From Hemileia vastatrix (Eukaryota; Basidiomycota; Pucciniomycetes; Pucciniales; Zaghouaniaceae): DNA of 64,000 bases. Position 1 is the stretch's first letter; every line of letters starts with the position of its first letter. Location of the stretch: NCBI GenBank assembly GCA_030280995.1, contig JASXTE010000002.1, positions 9,934,683 to 9,998,682 on the forward strand. Direction: 5' to 3'. The notes below the pieces were generated by a model. That model was not told the origin of the DNA. It did not search any database and saw nothing but the letters and a program-made list of their open reading frames with translations. Position numbers and translations under genes: made by a program. Shown in pieces: positions 22,373-32,640 of this stretch.

Positions 22373-23324
22373 TCAAATTTTTTCTTTTAATTTTTCTCGA
22401 ACCAATCTTTTCATTTTCTCCAAAACTACCCTTATCTCCTTCCTGCATTTATCAAATACCTCCTCCTCTCCTACCGGAACCACCTCTCCAATCTCCAAGA
22501 GCTCCTCCGCCACGTCAAAGGAAGCAGCGTCAATAATAGCGTCGACCTCCCCACATAGTTCTTCCGCAAACCTTACTCGTCGACCTTGACGAGGTTTCTT
22601 CGACCACACCTGGTCCAGGGTGTCTTCAGGCTCTTCAACTACTTCCGTGGCTGGAGGGTTTGCCTCAGTTGGTATAACCGGTGCAGGCTCCGCAATCGGC
22701 TCTTCCAGGTTATTCGATGTCTAAAACAAGACTCATCAGTAACTTCATCCTTGAAATAAAACAATTAAAACTTACCTCAAAGATGGGATCAGGCTCCAGA
22801 AATAACCTGGGCGCCACTTCGACTTCTACCTCTCTCTCTTCCTCATCGTCCTCGATGACCACCCGACGTTTCTTGGGTGCCCGCCCTGGAACAGGGACTT
22901 CATCTTCATCCTCCTCCACCAATTCATCGACCTCTTCCTCGACACCTCGCTTTGAACTCGTGGCCTGGGTTACCCAGGTTGAGATCTCGTTGTTCATCTC
23001 CTTATCATTTTCCCCCACCGATTGTTCATCTTCGATCGAGACATCCCAAATGTCTTCGACCACCTCTTTGGTCTTCGGAACTACCCAAAATTTTGTTTTT
23101 GTAAATCGTTTTTCGATTTCCGCGTTCTTTGTCAACGCATTGCACGCCACTCGCCGCCAACGGCAAAACTCGCATTTCTGGCGAGGGCCTCGAGTCGCCG
23201 TACTTTCGACACAGAAATATTCCATGCTTTCACAAGCCATGCAAGTCTGTGAAAACTGTCGTGTGATTATTCCCCCATCCGCTTTAGGGTGTGGAGGTGT
23301 GGGTGTGGGAGTAGGGCAGTTCAT
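22373..23324 (-). CDS. antisense accessory gene of the gypsy element, Zn2Cys6-like cluster
   Basis: Exon 1 is 23324-22776, the intron 22775-22721 (GTAAGT...CTGAT...TTTTAG, 55 bp) and exon 2 22720-22373. Phase is kept, giving about 298 codons with no stop. Residues 28-61 hold Cys at 28, 31, 38, 51, 54 and 61, that is C-X2-C-X6-C-X12-C-X2-C-X6-C, the spacing of fungal GAL4-type binuclear zinc clusters. An acidic middle follows, then PKKRRVV and KKPRQGRRVRF basic patches (possible nuclear signals) and a charged, possibly coiled C-terminus. It runs against gag-pol just inside the 3' LTR and has its own TATA box. It lacks the TGA decay of gag-pol. I know no described function; it might bind DNA or RNA and control the element. 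The zinc-cluster call is by spacing only. Confidence 0.75.
22721..22775 (-). other. 55-bp intron of the antisense gene
   Basis: The donor is GAG/GTAAGT, the branch-like sequence CTGAT (CTRAY) lies near 22740 and the acceptor is TTTTAG/ACA. Splicing joins two open frames in phase 0. An intron in this orientation implies the gene is transcribed antisense to gag-pol. Confidence 0.8.
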
Positions 23325-23413
23325 TATAAAATAAATAATTGAGAGATGAGGGAAAAAGTATTAGACAAGGGAAATTAGTGTGGGAAGATGGTTCAAGCTC
23401 AACGGAGTTCGCG

Positions 23414-23422
23414 TTTTTTATA
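23414..23422 (-). promoter_or_regulatory. TATA box of the antisense gene
   Basis: On the minus strand TATAAAAAA lies 90 nt before the ATG at 23324, just outside the 3' LTR. It occupies the place where a polypurine tract would be expected; I see no purine run touching the LTR. Confidence 0.6.
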
Positions 23423-23432
23423 CCCGGGCATC

Positions 23433-24209
23433 TGTCACGCGCCACGTGACACTCGAAGCGAGATTAACTCAATAAATCAATAATATCGAGTCCTAAATCT
23501 ATACTCGAAGTTCAGAAAGCAATTCTCCATAGCAACTGCAATTTTCCTTTGTGTACTGCTATTTAACTGCGCTAGCCTAAACTCTAAATCTAAATTAGTC
23601 AATCTCCCAATAGGGTACCTTAGTCCTTTTCAATAAGCGAGGCACAGCGCTAGGATCAATGAAATAGTATAGTAGTAGTTTTTTTTTCATTAAAGTTTTG
23701 TTAATTAATTAAAAGGGACAAATTGAGCATGAACGGATATTTAGTAGAGAGGGTCTAAGTGTATGTTAGTAATGGTCAATGGAACGGGAATGCTGTGATG
23801 GAAGGGAGGTCAATGCGAGGAGGAACAAAGGATATAAAAGGAGTTGGGTATTTGGTTCGATATTCCTTAGAATTAAATTATAATATCGTATTTACATTAA
23901 TAGTGGTAAAAACCTTAAAAGTTAAATCATTGTTATTGTATCTTTCTTTTACCTTCTCAAATATTCATTTCTAAATCCTAAATTTTTGATTATTGAGTTT
24001 CCAACCCTTCGTGAGATTTTAAGAATTATTATTACCTTGGAACTAGTTTATAATTCTTCTCGATCGAACCTCGAACCTATAGCTATTACTTCGAGTGACC
24101 TTCGAATCATTTCCTCGAATCATTCCTCTGTGCTTCGAAGAAGTTTCTAAAATCCCTCATCTCACTTACAGGAACATCCTCGACCTTGTGCGTAGGTCGT
24201 CCGGTGACA
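23433..24209 (+). repeat. gypsy 3' LTR
   Basis: It has the same length as the 5' LTR, with about six base differences by eye, all within the first 250 bp (for example AAGCGC versus AAGTTC). Confidence 0.95.
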
Positions 24210-24214
24210 GGTGT

Positions 24215-25400
24215 CCTAATCCGCAGCTGATTGAATAATAAGGAGATTATTATCAATTTGACCTTCAATAAGTTGTTTCCCTTCACTGGTGAGACGGAAA
24301 ACATTACCTTGAAGATTGAGGGTAAGATTGGCGTAGTTTCTCTGGAGGGCAGTAAGACTGATTAGATTAATTTTTAAGGCAGGAACATAAAGGCAGTCCA
24401 ATAGATGAACAGATTGGTCTTTAAGTGATAATTGAATAGTGCCCTGTCCTTTACTCTGAATGGTTCAGTTGTTGCCAAAGGAGATCAAGGATACTTCCTC
24501 AGCATATTGAGTGAAGATGGACTTGTCGCAAATCATATGTCTTGTTGCTCCACTGTCAAGAACAAATGTTTTCCTGGAGTTGAGTGAAAAGGCAAAGAGA
24601 CACAGAGGAGAAGATTGTTTGATAGAAGAGAGATCAATGGAAAAGTTTGTTTTAGAATTGTTTTTGGAGTGCTCCTTTCTCAGATGAGGATGAAGTTGGA
24701 AACATTCTTGTTCTGAGTGCTTGGTTTTAGGGTTGTGTTTACCTCCTGAACAGATTTCATAAGAACGTTGGTTGGTAGTTTGAAGGGCAGTGGGCTGAGA
24801 AGTTGTGACAGGTTCATTTTGAAGTAAGTGATTGTTGAGCGCAGAGATGAGTCTTGCTATGGTATGTGGCTCTTCTTGGGCACTGGCAGTTTCCTTTTGT
24901 GCGTCATGGAACATGTTGAACTCAGAAGGAAGCTTAAAAAGGAAATAGGAAGCTAAGAGGTTTTGGTTAAGGTTGACTCCTACAGCTCCTAACAAAAATT
25001 CCAGGCTTTTGATGAGCTCTATGAATTTCAGAATATCCCCAGAATAGGTAACGTGTGTAAATTTTTGAAAAACTTGCATCTGATTACTCTCACTTGAGGA
25101 ACGGTAATGACTCTCAATAGTTTTTCAGAGGAGATGGGGTAGGATAATGTTTTTGGTGGTGACAAAGCATTACATATGATAAGGGTCAAGAAGCTGTTGG
25201 ATGAACCCTGATGCCTTTTAAATGCGGATTTTGTAGGCAGTAGTATCCTCATTAGTGTCAGCCTTGGAATCAGAGAGCACAAGATTGTAGAGATTATGCT
25301 GGAGAAAGTGGGCCTTCATTTTGGCAGACCAAAAAGGGTAGTTTTCCTTAGTTAGGAGGGGGATGCCACGGGTAGTTTTGGTTACCTCGGTTGACTGCAT
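24215..25400 (-). pseudogene. gag-pol: copia gag and protease, first part of the split gene
   Basis: The minus-strand ATG at 25400 (MQSTEVTKTTRGIPLLTKENYPFWSAKMKAHF) starts a copia-type gag with the W...KM.AH motif. The middle (25215-25085) has stops and frame changes. A CCHC-like segment (CSGGKHNPKTKHSEQEC, about 24745) is followed by the protease motif TFVLDSGATRHM (about 24560-24525). The frame continues to QSAAD at 24215, where the gypsy target site interrupts it. The integrase LGHPG motif is formed only across the insertion point, so the gypsy element landed in the HHCC zinc-binding region. Confidence 0.85.
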
Positions 25401-25475
25401 TTTGAGAATGAGAAATAATTTGTACACAGAAGAGTAGAGCAGGAAGAAGATAAGTGTGAAGAGTAGGGTATAGAT

Positions 25476-25494
25476 GACACCCGGTCTCATAATC
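25476..25494 (-). other. copia primer-binding site, likely half-tRNA-Met
   Basis: Directly after the 5' LTR the minus strand reads GATTATGAGACCGGGTGTC. Its complement contains CGGTCTCATAATC, which looks like the anticodon arm of a tRNA with CAT anticodon, not a tRNA 3' end. Drosophila copia is primed by a 5' half of initiator tRNA-Met in a similar way. This is inferred from family knowledge. Confidence 0.5.
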
Positions 25495-25970
25495 TATCAA
25501 CAAAAACCCCTTTTTTGTCTTTGGTATAAAGCCAAGGAGTAGATTAGCAATGTGTGACTTGAAAAACTAATGAGCCATTTATACCTTTGGTATAAAGCCA
25601 AGGAGTAGATTAGCAATGTGTGACTTGAAAGACTAATGAGCCAGTTATACCTGTAAATAGGACGGACTCGCTTGATCAAAAAGGTACAAAGAGTGGTACC
25701 TTTTATCTCATGGAGGTGTCCCATTTACAGGGTGGTTTCAACAAGGGCATAGTGCTACGGAGTGACAGAAAGGGATATTGTATAATGGGAATTAATAACG
25801 TAATGAAAAAGGAGATACTAGTGACTGAGAAAGTTCAGGCAGCAAATGCAGGGATAAAGTGGAACAAGAGGGATATACAAAAAAAAAAGAAAAACTGAGC
25901 AGAGTTAATGTAGGAAACAACAAGGCAAGCTGAGCAGGGAGAAAGCAAGATGTGAACAATTATTTTGACA
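25495..25970 (-). repeat. copia 5' LTR (476 bp) with an internal 66-bp tandem duplication
   Basis: It matches the 12533-12940 LTR except that a 66-bp unit beginning TTTGGTATAAAGCCAAGG occurs twice (25520-25585 and 25586-25651). The other LTR has it once. Confidence 0.9.
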
Positions 25971-25975
25971 GAAAG

Positions 25976-26340
25976 TCCCCCCTTTTTATTTTGTGGTATT
26001 TACACTATTAGCTTATTTGACTTTCATTTATGCTATATTTTGGGAATAAATAACAATTTATCATAAGGATCACTTAATTGATTTTTTTTGTAATTTTTTG
26101 AATTAAGTTTTTTTTCTTATTAAACTAATTTTTTCATGAATATACTTCCCTTATCTGATTTATTCTATCCTACCCTAAATAATATAATGAAATTTATAGA
26201 TTGAAATATATGCATATATATTTTTTTACTTCAAAATTGATCAGTTAGGCTTACATAACTTTAAATTTTCAATGTTTTAAATAAATTTTTATTCCATTTT
26301 CTAAAATAAATTCAAGAGTTGAATTGAATAATTGAAAAAA
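25976..26340. other. AT-rich spacer
   Basis: There is no open frame or element end between the copia target duplication and the next MITE. Confidence 0.5.
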
Positions 26341-27360
26341 TGATCACAAGAAAAAAAACATGGGCACCTTATAGCAGGCTCCTGTCAAGGTACGCTTTTG
26401 GTCTAGAAGATTTGGTATGAAGTTTTACAAGGATTTTAAGGGTTAAAATGGATTCTCAACAATTTGGTACGTATTTCTTAATCTAAGTGATTTAATTAAT
26501 CAAATAAAAGAGGTAGGTTTAAAATATTGATATAATTTATAGATCAGAGTTACGTTATTGTAAATACTAATGTTATAGAATATAAGAATAAGTTTGATGT
26601 TTGTAATTGTAATAAAATAATGTAGTAAAGGAATGACTAAAAAACAACCAAAAGAGAGGCCTTATATAGGCAAAGGAGGGACAAAGCACGGCAATCAAAT
26701 TCTGAAAACAGTAGTATGAGAGAGAGAGAAAAAGAATATTCCAGAAGGAGTATTTTCAAATAATAAGGTTGTTCTAAAAAGAAGGCATCAAAAAGATGTA
26801 TTTACAGAGTATGTCAGAAATACATCAATTTATTTAATATTTACTGTAGAAGTCAATTCTAAATAAGAAATTTGAATTTTTGTATATATTTAATATTATT
26901 TGAATATTAAAATTTTATTTTAATTTAAAATCTATTTTTTAATATAAATCTTTATTTCTTCCAACCTGTCAAATGAGCACGGTGTTAGAGAAAAAATATA
27001 AGGGACAATTTTATATTTAATTTTAATTATTCATTTAATTTTATCATTCTGTAATTCGTTAATTTATTATAAGTAATTTTAATGTAACTAATTTATAATT
27101 AAATAATTAAAATGATAAGGTGCGGCTTCATCCAGTAAATAATTAATAGTTTCACTGGGTAAGTCTAGTAGCCTGGCTGACAGTTCCAGTCCCTATCTTT
27201 GTCCTAACTCAATTTCAGCTCAGTTGTAATACTTCTGGAAATACTGCACACTGAAAAATGAGCACTCTAGCTCATGCAACATCAAATCAAATTTACTCTT
27301 AAATCAAAACTGAATATAAAGATAGGCACCTGCTAGAAGGTGCCACTTGATTTTTTGTGG
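26341..27360. mobile_element. hairpin-ended MITE, family 1, split by a solo LTR
   Basis: The left terminus, GGGCACCTTATAGCAGGCTCC, ends at 26382. The rest, AGTCCCTATCTTTG... to GGCACCTGCTAGAAGGTGCC and ACTTGATTTTTTGTGGTG, resumes at 27183. Removing 26383-27182 and one copy of the 5-bp duplication gives the normal MITE order. Confidence 0.85.
26383..27182 (-). mobile_element. solo LTR, 800 bp, inside a MITE
   Basis: On the plus strand it starts TGTCAAGG and ends GCCTGGCTGACA. Flanks GCTCC (26378-26382) and GTTCC (27183-27187) are a target duplication with one change. It is closely related to the LTRs at 41917 and 49715, sharing GGTCTAGAAGATTT, the GAGCACGGTGTTA block and GGGTAAGTCTAG. A TATATAAGG box on the minus strand gives its orientation. 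Confidence 0.88.
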
Positions 27361-28249
27361 TGTATGCACCCAGAATAGCTCATGCTATGTTTTTGGGTGA
27401 AATAAAAAATATACTACTAAAATTATTTAACTTCTGTCTTAAAAAAAATTTCAGTCTACAGAGAGTCTCTCACTTCAAAATATATGTGCTTCTAAACTAA
27501 TTGTGTCTTTTTGGTCTGAAACATAAAGTCTTAATATTTAAACTTTTATTTAAATAGCCTACTATACTAATTTCTTTATTAAATTAATATGAATTATATT
27601 AAGAGTTAATTTATCTAGTCTTTCAATTTAATTTTGATAAGTTTAATTTGACAATTCTCAGTCTCATATCATAAGAGAAAGAGAAGAAGATACTTTATAG
27701 AAAAATAAAACTATGTATGATTCTATTGACAGCTGATTATCCAATCAGCTTTGTGTAGAGTTTTATTGAGTAGATCTATTATCTTACACAATTTTTTCAT
27801 TTTATTTAATAATTATGAATTATTCTTGAATGCATCCTGCATCAATCACCATTCATTAATTTAATCTTCAAGGATACTTCAATGAATTACAAATCTGATT
27901 ATTAAAATCAAGAATCACCTTCACATACTTTGTTAATTGAATTCTACTTGTTTTTTCTTCATTATTGGAATTTTTAAAATTTATTACTTATTTCATTTAT
28001 GCAGAGCTCATGTTTGTAAATTTATTTATTTTTCAATTCTAAAAGCATTAAAATCTTTGAGTATCTTTTTAAACACAATAATCTGTGAATAATAAATAAT
28101 AAATAAAACAAAAAATTGATTGAATTCATATAGATCTCAAATTTTTGTTGTACCTCTATCTAAATTTATTCAATGTGGGATTAACTTTTAGTGATAGTTA
28201 CACAACATAACCCAATGAAATTAATTTATCTAATATTTTGTATTTTAAA
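27361..28249. other. AT-rich stretch, no gene seen
   Basis: No open frame, hairpin terminus or LTR end is recognised. Confidence 0.5.
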
Positions 28250-30190
28250 ATTACTGAATGCTATTTTGTATTAATAAAATATAAAATTTGATTTTTGAAA
28301 TGACTAATAATTATATAATTTAATTTTAAATTATGCTGAATGCCTTTACTTTTAATTTTAAGATTTATTTTTTTGGGCTAGTTCATGTTTTATTTTCCTA
28401 TGAGAATCTTCCATAAAGACTTATTTATTTATCCTAAGCCACTGCTAGAAACATATAAGTAATATTAGCATAAAAATAATCAACCCTCTAGCTTTTTGAT
28501 GAGATGAGTTTTTTAATTGAATGATTAATAAATTTTATAAATAAGACATAATAGATAAAAATAAAGAGTAACAGAAAAGGAGATTCTGATGCAAAAAAAG
28601 AAAGAAAATAAAAACAGGAAGTTGGAAAATTAAATACAAGAAAAAGATTAAAAAAATTATTCAAGTTCAATTTATGATAGCTCAGAAACCAAGTTATTTA
28701 TTTTAATTTTTTTCAAAAATATGTTTCTGAATTTTTTCTAGATTATCTTTTTTAGCTTTTTTGTCAGTAAACTTTTTGATGTATACATAGCTAGTGGATA
28801 ATTAGTTTTTTTAATTTGGGAGTGATTGATATTATTAAAAGTGTGACTGTTAGTTTTTTTCCCAATAAGATAATAAGTTCTATTTTATGGAAGTTGATTG
28901 ATTTTTATTTGGCTACAGTATCAATGCTTATTTTATGTGTAGGATGATGAGCTAGCTAATAGTTGAAGTAATCTTTCCAGTAAGGTCTTAAAAACTAGCT
29001 ATTTAATATAATTCTAGAGTAGTTAATAGTTTATTCAGAAAAAAATTAATTTAGTGCTTAGATTTTTTGTTCAATTTTGATGTAGTTAGTCTTTATTGTT
29101 TAGGTATAAGTCTTTCAATTGGTTTTCCAGTTTAATTTATGGGTACTTAATTTTTTTTAGTTAGTTATGGCTTTAATAATTTTACAATTTCGATTTTTTA
29201 CTTGTTTTGTCATCACTTTCTTAATTTTTTTTTTTTAGATTTGTGAGGTTTGTGAACTGGATATTAGTTTTTGGGGAAATATATGAAAGTAATGGGAGGA
29301 TATTAGAAAAGGATGGGAAGGAAGCATGTGTTTAGAGAGGGGAGAGGGATGGGAGGTAAGCAAGTGGATGGGGAGGGGAAGCAATTGGATAGGGAGAGGT
29401 GAGGAAGGTAAGGTAAGGTAGGCAATTGAATGGTGAGGAGAGAGGGAGGTAAAGGAAGAAAATGAGTAGGGAGGGGAGAGGAGAGGAAGTAAAATGAAGT
29501 GAGTTTATGGGAATTGGAGAGGGAGGGAAGGAGAGGTAGATGATTGAATGGGGAGAGGAGAGAGAGGGAAGGGAAGCGAGAGGATTGCAATGGAAAGGAC
29601 AGGTAAGTGACCTAATGGGAGTTGTAGGGGAGGAAATGTTAGAGAAAGGAAAAGAATGGGATATAGAAAAATTAAGGATACACACCATTATGAAATTCAG
29701 GATGAGATATTGAAAGAAAGAAAATATATATATAAAAAGAGTAAAAAAATGAATAAAAGAGAAAGGAGAAAGAGGCGCTTGTTACAGGATTAGTACAAAC
29801 AGTGGATGAGTGTGCCACAGGAACATGGGGTGAGAGGTAGTGGAGATGGGGTCTGAGAGGAGGATTTCAGAGACTGGTTTAAAAAAAATTGAAGAGCTCA
29901 AATAGGGTCATTCCATGTTTTATCACATAAATGCACCCATGAATGGAATAGGGTCCCAAAACTGAACTCAACACCTAATTCACACTTTTTACCCCCTGTG
30001 AGATAAAGTAATATAATTTAAGAAAATTAATGTAAATCAAAAATAAATTCACAAAAAATTGTCACAATTTGATGTAGACATGATACCACAGAAGCTCAGG
30101 TCAGTGATCTAAAAGCTCAATTGATTGAAGTGGATAAATTTTTTGTATATGTTGAATTATGATATTAAAAGAGCTAAATGGAAACCTTTC
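28250..30190 (-). repeat. repeat X, right copy (inverted, uninterrupted)
   Basis: This aligns with 9083-7160 and then 1579-1370 of the left copy, so it shows the state before the Harbinger insertion. The purine-rich block 29300-29640 is the counterpart of the left copy's minisatellite. Serine/proline-rich frames in this part are low-complexity artefacts. Confidence 0.8.
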
Positions 30191-30220
30191 TTAGACCCAG
30201 TATTTTTCCTGTATATCTAA

Positions 30221-30849
30221 TTATTTTTTTTTAACAGAAAATCTATTTCTTACCTTACTTACATAATTTATTAAGTCTTTATTTTTCTGAAATGAGCACC
30301 CAAAATGAGGGAAGTTTTCACATGATTCCAAACCAGGGGAAGCTGTTTTTTTTTGATGGTTGCCTCTGGGAGAATTCCTGACTTTTTCAATAATTCTAGT
30401 CCCTAAAAAAAATTCAATGATACATTTGTGCTCTGGAAAATATAATACATGTCCTTTAACTAGTTTTAGAAAGGGAATTAGATGACTAGTAATAGGGTTG
30501 ATGTAAGAGAAAAAACCAAAGTTAAGGGAGTTCAAATAATTTTTTTCAATATCAATTTGGCCAGGAAATCCTCCATAAGTAATGATAACATTAGAAAAGA
30601 AGATATTGCTTTCATCCAAAATTATCTATTCAGAATCTGACCAACTAGATAGTACAATTTTTATATCCAGTTCATTATTTTTTTTGAATAGACAAAATAC
30701 ATAATTTCTTTAAACTATTTGCCAAAAAAGAGTTAAAATAACCCAAAGTATTCCATCTTTTAAAATCTTCTTTCATTTCTTCAGATATAATAATGGGTAT
30801 CAAAGTTAGAAATCTTTCATTTCAAAATACCTCTTTTTTCTACCAAATC
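30221..30849 (-). pseudogene. unrecognised protein remnant
   Basis: An open frame of 132 codons (30619-30221) contains FSNVIITYGGFPGQIDIEKNYLNSLNFGF and YFPEHKCIIEFFLGTRIIEKV. Upstream on the same strand, about 30790-30680, a protein-like stretch EEMKEDFKRWNTLGYFNSFLANSLKKLC continues it across stops. A solo LTR inserted at 30850 cuts off the 5' side. I do not recognise the family; it may be a gene of element X or a host gene. Confidence 0.4.
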
Positions 30850-32351
30850 TGTCAGCCTGTATATCTCCAGGACTGAGTAAAAAGTACTGATAAGTTATGT
30901 TAAACACATGAACTATACATGGTAATAACAATAAAGAGTACACAAACAGTATACATAAGTAAAATTATGATAATATACAAAATATGCCATTATAACACCT
31001 TATATACATGCATATATCCACCTTTTATAAGTCTTATGTACTTAATATTAAGTTGAAATATGTTAGGGTAATCTTAAGAGCCTTAAGTATAAGGCTACAT
31101 AATTTTTAAGTTCACTTAAAGCTGTTATTTTCACTGTTTTATGCAAAAAACAAGAAATGCGCTTTATTTCACTTAAAAGTTGACTATATGTGCCATAAAT
31201 TTGAGAATATCGAAAATGCGCTTTGAAAGATCAATTTGTCTCATTTAGGACTATTGATTTGGCTATTTAAATGCATAAAAATAACACTTTTCAAATTTGG
31301 TGTTTTTTATGCCAGAAATGGCTTCTGTGTACTGGCCACATACTGCCTGCTTTTTTCCTGTGTGAATAGCTTCATTTTTAGCAAAGTTAGCTTTTTCACA
31401 CTATAATTAACCTACATTCTACGCCCACTGTGGGGAAACACACTAAAATAGGCAACAGGCGCTTATTTAGTGTCCTAGCTTAATTAATAATGCATTGACC
31501 TTGTTTATATGCACTAATTTCATTAATAACCTTACTCTTGGCGTCTTATTTCATCACCACGCTTAAATTCGCCTAAATTTAGTCAAGGATTTACCCGTGC
31601 AAGCGCTTGCCAAGGACTGCATGTAGTTACCCCACATCTCATGCTTGTTTTTGAGTTTTTGGGTGGTTTCTCAGTCAATATTGGGTATTTTTGAATGGAA
31701 ATTTCATGTAGAATAATTTCAGGATTAGCCCCATTGTTTCTACAGTGAATCTCCCTTATTTTTAAGCTATTATTAACCTTAAAAATTTCCTCTTTAGTCT
31801 TTTATATTATTGTTTAATGCGCATATACTCTCTTTTTATCTTATTCTTTAATTTTGATGTATTTTCCTTATTAATACAGGACTTTAACGGTTGTTACTCT
31901 TCTAATCATGTCATGGGTCACTGGGAATGTTGAAGGGAAAGTCTATTAGTGGTTTGGAGGCGTCATTAACTGTGTATTGGGTGGTACATCAATGGAATCA
32001 TTGGGGAACTCAGTGTGTATAAAAGGAGGAGGTTTTTGGGTCTTGTTTCTACATTCTTTATCATTACAATTTAACCAATATAACCAAACAAATTACAATA
32101 CATATCAATTAGTACTTTTATTATACTTTTGAATAGTATCTGAATTATTAAAATCTATTTTCCTACCAACTACAAAGATTGTAAGCCACATATAAAGATA
32201 GTGAGAATTTTATTACTGAGACCATTATTTTTGATTATATTTTACTATTTGTTGGATTTATACTACAGTATTCATATAGCACCATTAAAATCTTCTAGAA
32301 AACTGACTATTCAAGCTAGTTCACATCTTTGTACTTGACCTCAGCCTGACA
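30850..32351 (+). mobile_element. solo LTR, 1502 bp, perfect target duplication AAATC
   Basis: It starts TGTCAGCCTGTATATCTCCAGG and ends CTCAGCCTGACA. AAATC flanks it at 30845-30849 and 32352-32356. A GTGTATAAAAGGAGGAGG promoter-like block near 32013 shows plus orientation. Similarity to 39065-40549 is high along its length. Confidence 0.9.
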
Positions 32352-32356
32352 AAATC

Positions 32357-32583
32357 AACCATGACTATTTTTTAAATATGACATATTGTGCCCCCAAAAC
32401 ACCATTTTTTTGAGAGTTAATGTCAAGTTTGTGGCTTTCTTTTTGTGTTGTGATTGCCTTTTAAATAATTACAAATTTCTAACATTGATACCCCCTAATC
32501 TGTCTAAGCAAATAATATATACATATTGAAATTATTAAAAAAAAGAATAAGAATGAAGAAATTTAATTAAAAATAGATAAACA
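32357..32583. other. AT-rich spacer
   Basis: Nothing recognisable. Confidence 0.4.
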
Positions 32584-32640
32584 ACACACAATATGGGGGG
32601 AGAACTTGCTAGCAAGTCTGCAACCTTGAACCCAAATTCT
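32584..32640 (+). repeat. single terminus of hairpin MITE family 2
   Basis: ACACACAATATGGGGGG followed by the palindromic AACTTGCTAGCAAGT and GCAACCTTGAACCC matches the left end of the full copy at 36603. I see no partner end within 300 bp. Confidence 0.6.

Larger units (their letters stand above)
15727..24209 (+). mobile_element. young Ty3/gypsy chromovirus nested in the copia element
   Basis: The two LTRs are 777 bp each and the target duplication GGTGT is perfect (15722-15726 and 24210-24214). Gag and a pol with protease, RT, RNase H, integrase and C-terminal chromodomain are on the plus strand. An antisense gene lies between pol and the 3' LTR. By eye the LTRs differ at about six of 777 positions, so insertion is recent, although at least five TGA stops and one frameshift already interrupt gag-pol. 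It may be a decayed copy whose intact relatives supply the proteins. Confidence 0.95.
12533..25970 (-). mobile_element. Ty1/copia LTR retrotransposon, split by a nested gypsy element
   Basis: The LTRs at 12533-12940 and 25495-25970 have ends TGTCAAAA...TGTTGATA on the minus strand and a perfect target duplication GAAAG (12528-12532 and 25971-25975). On the minus strand the internal order is primer site, gag, protease, integrase, RT, RNase H: the copia order, with integrase before RT. A gypsy element at 15727-24209 splits it between protease and integrase. Without the insert it is about 5 kb, normal for copia. Multiple stops make it inactive. Confidence 0.92.

Noticed and set aside
22681..23334. 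217-codon plus-strand frame with Ser-rich product
   Set aside because: It is the complement of the spliced minus-strand gene, which has intron signals, a TATA box and a cysteine cluster; the plus frame has none.
29303..29688. Minus-strand Pro/Leu/Ser-rich frames
   Set aside because: They are low-complexity readings of the purine-rich tract in repeat X.
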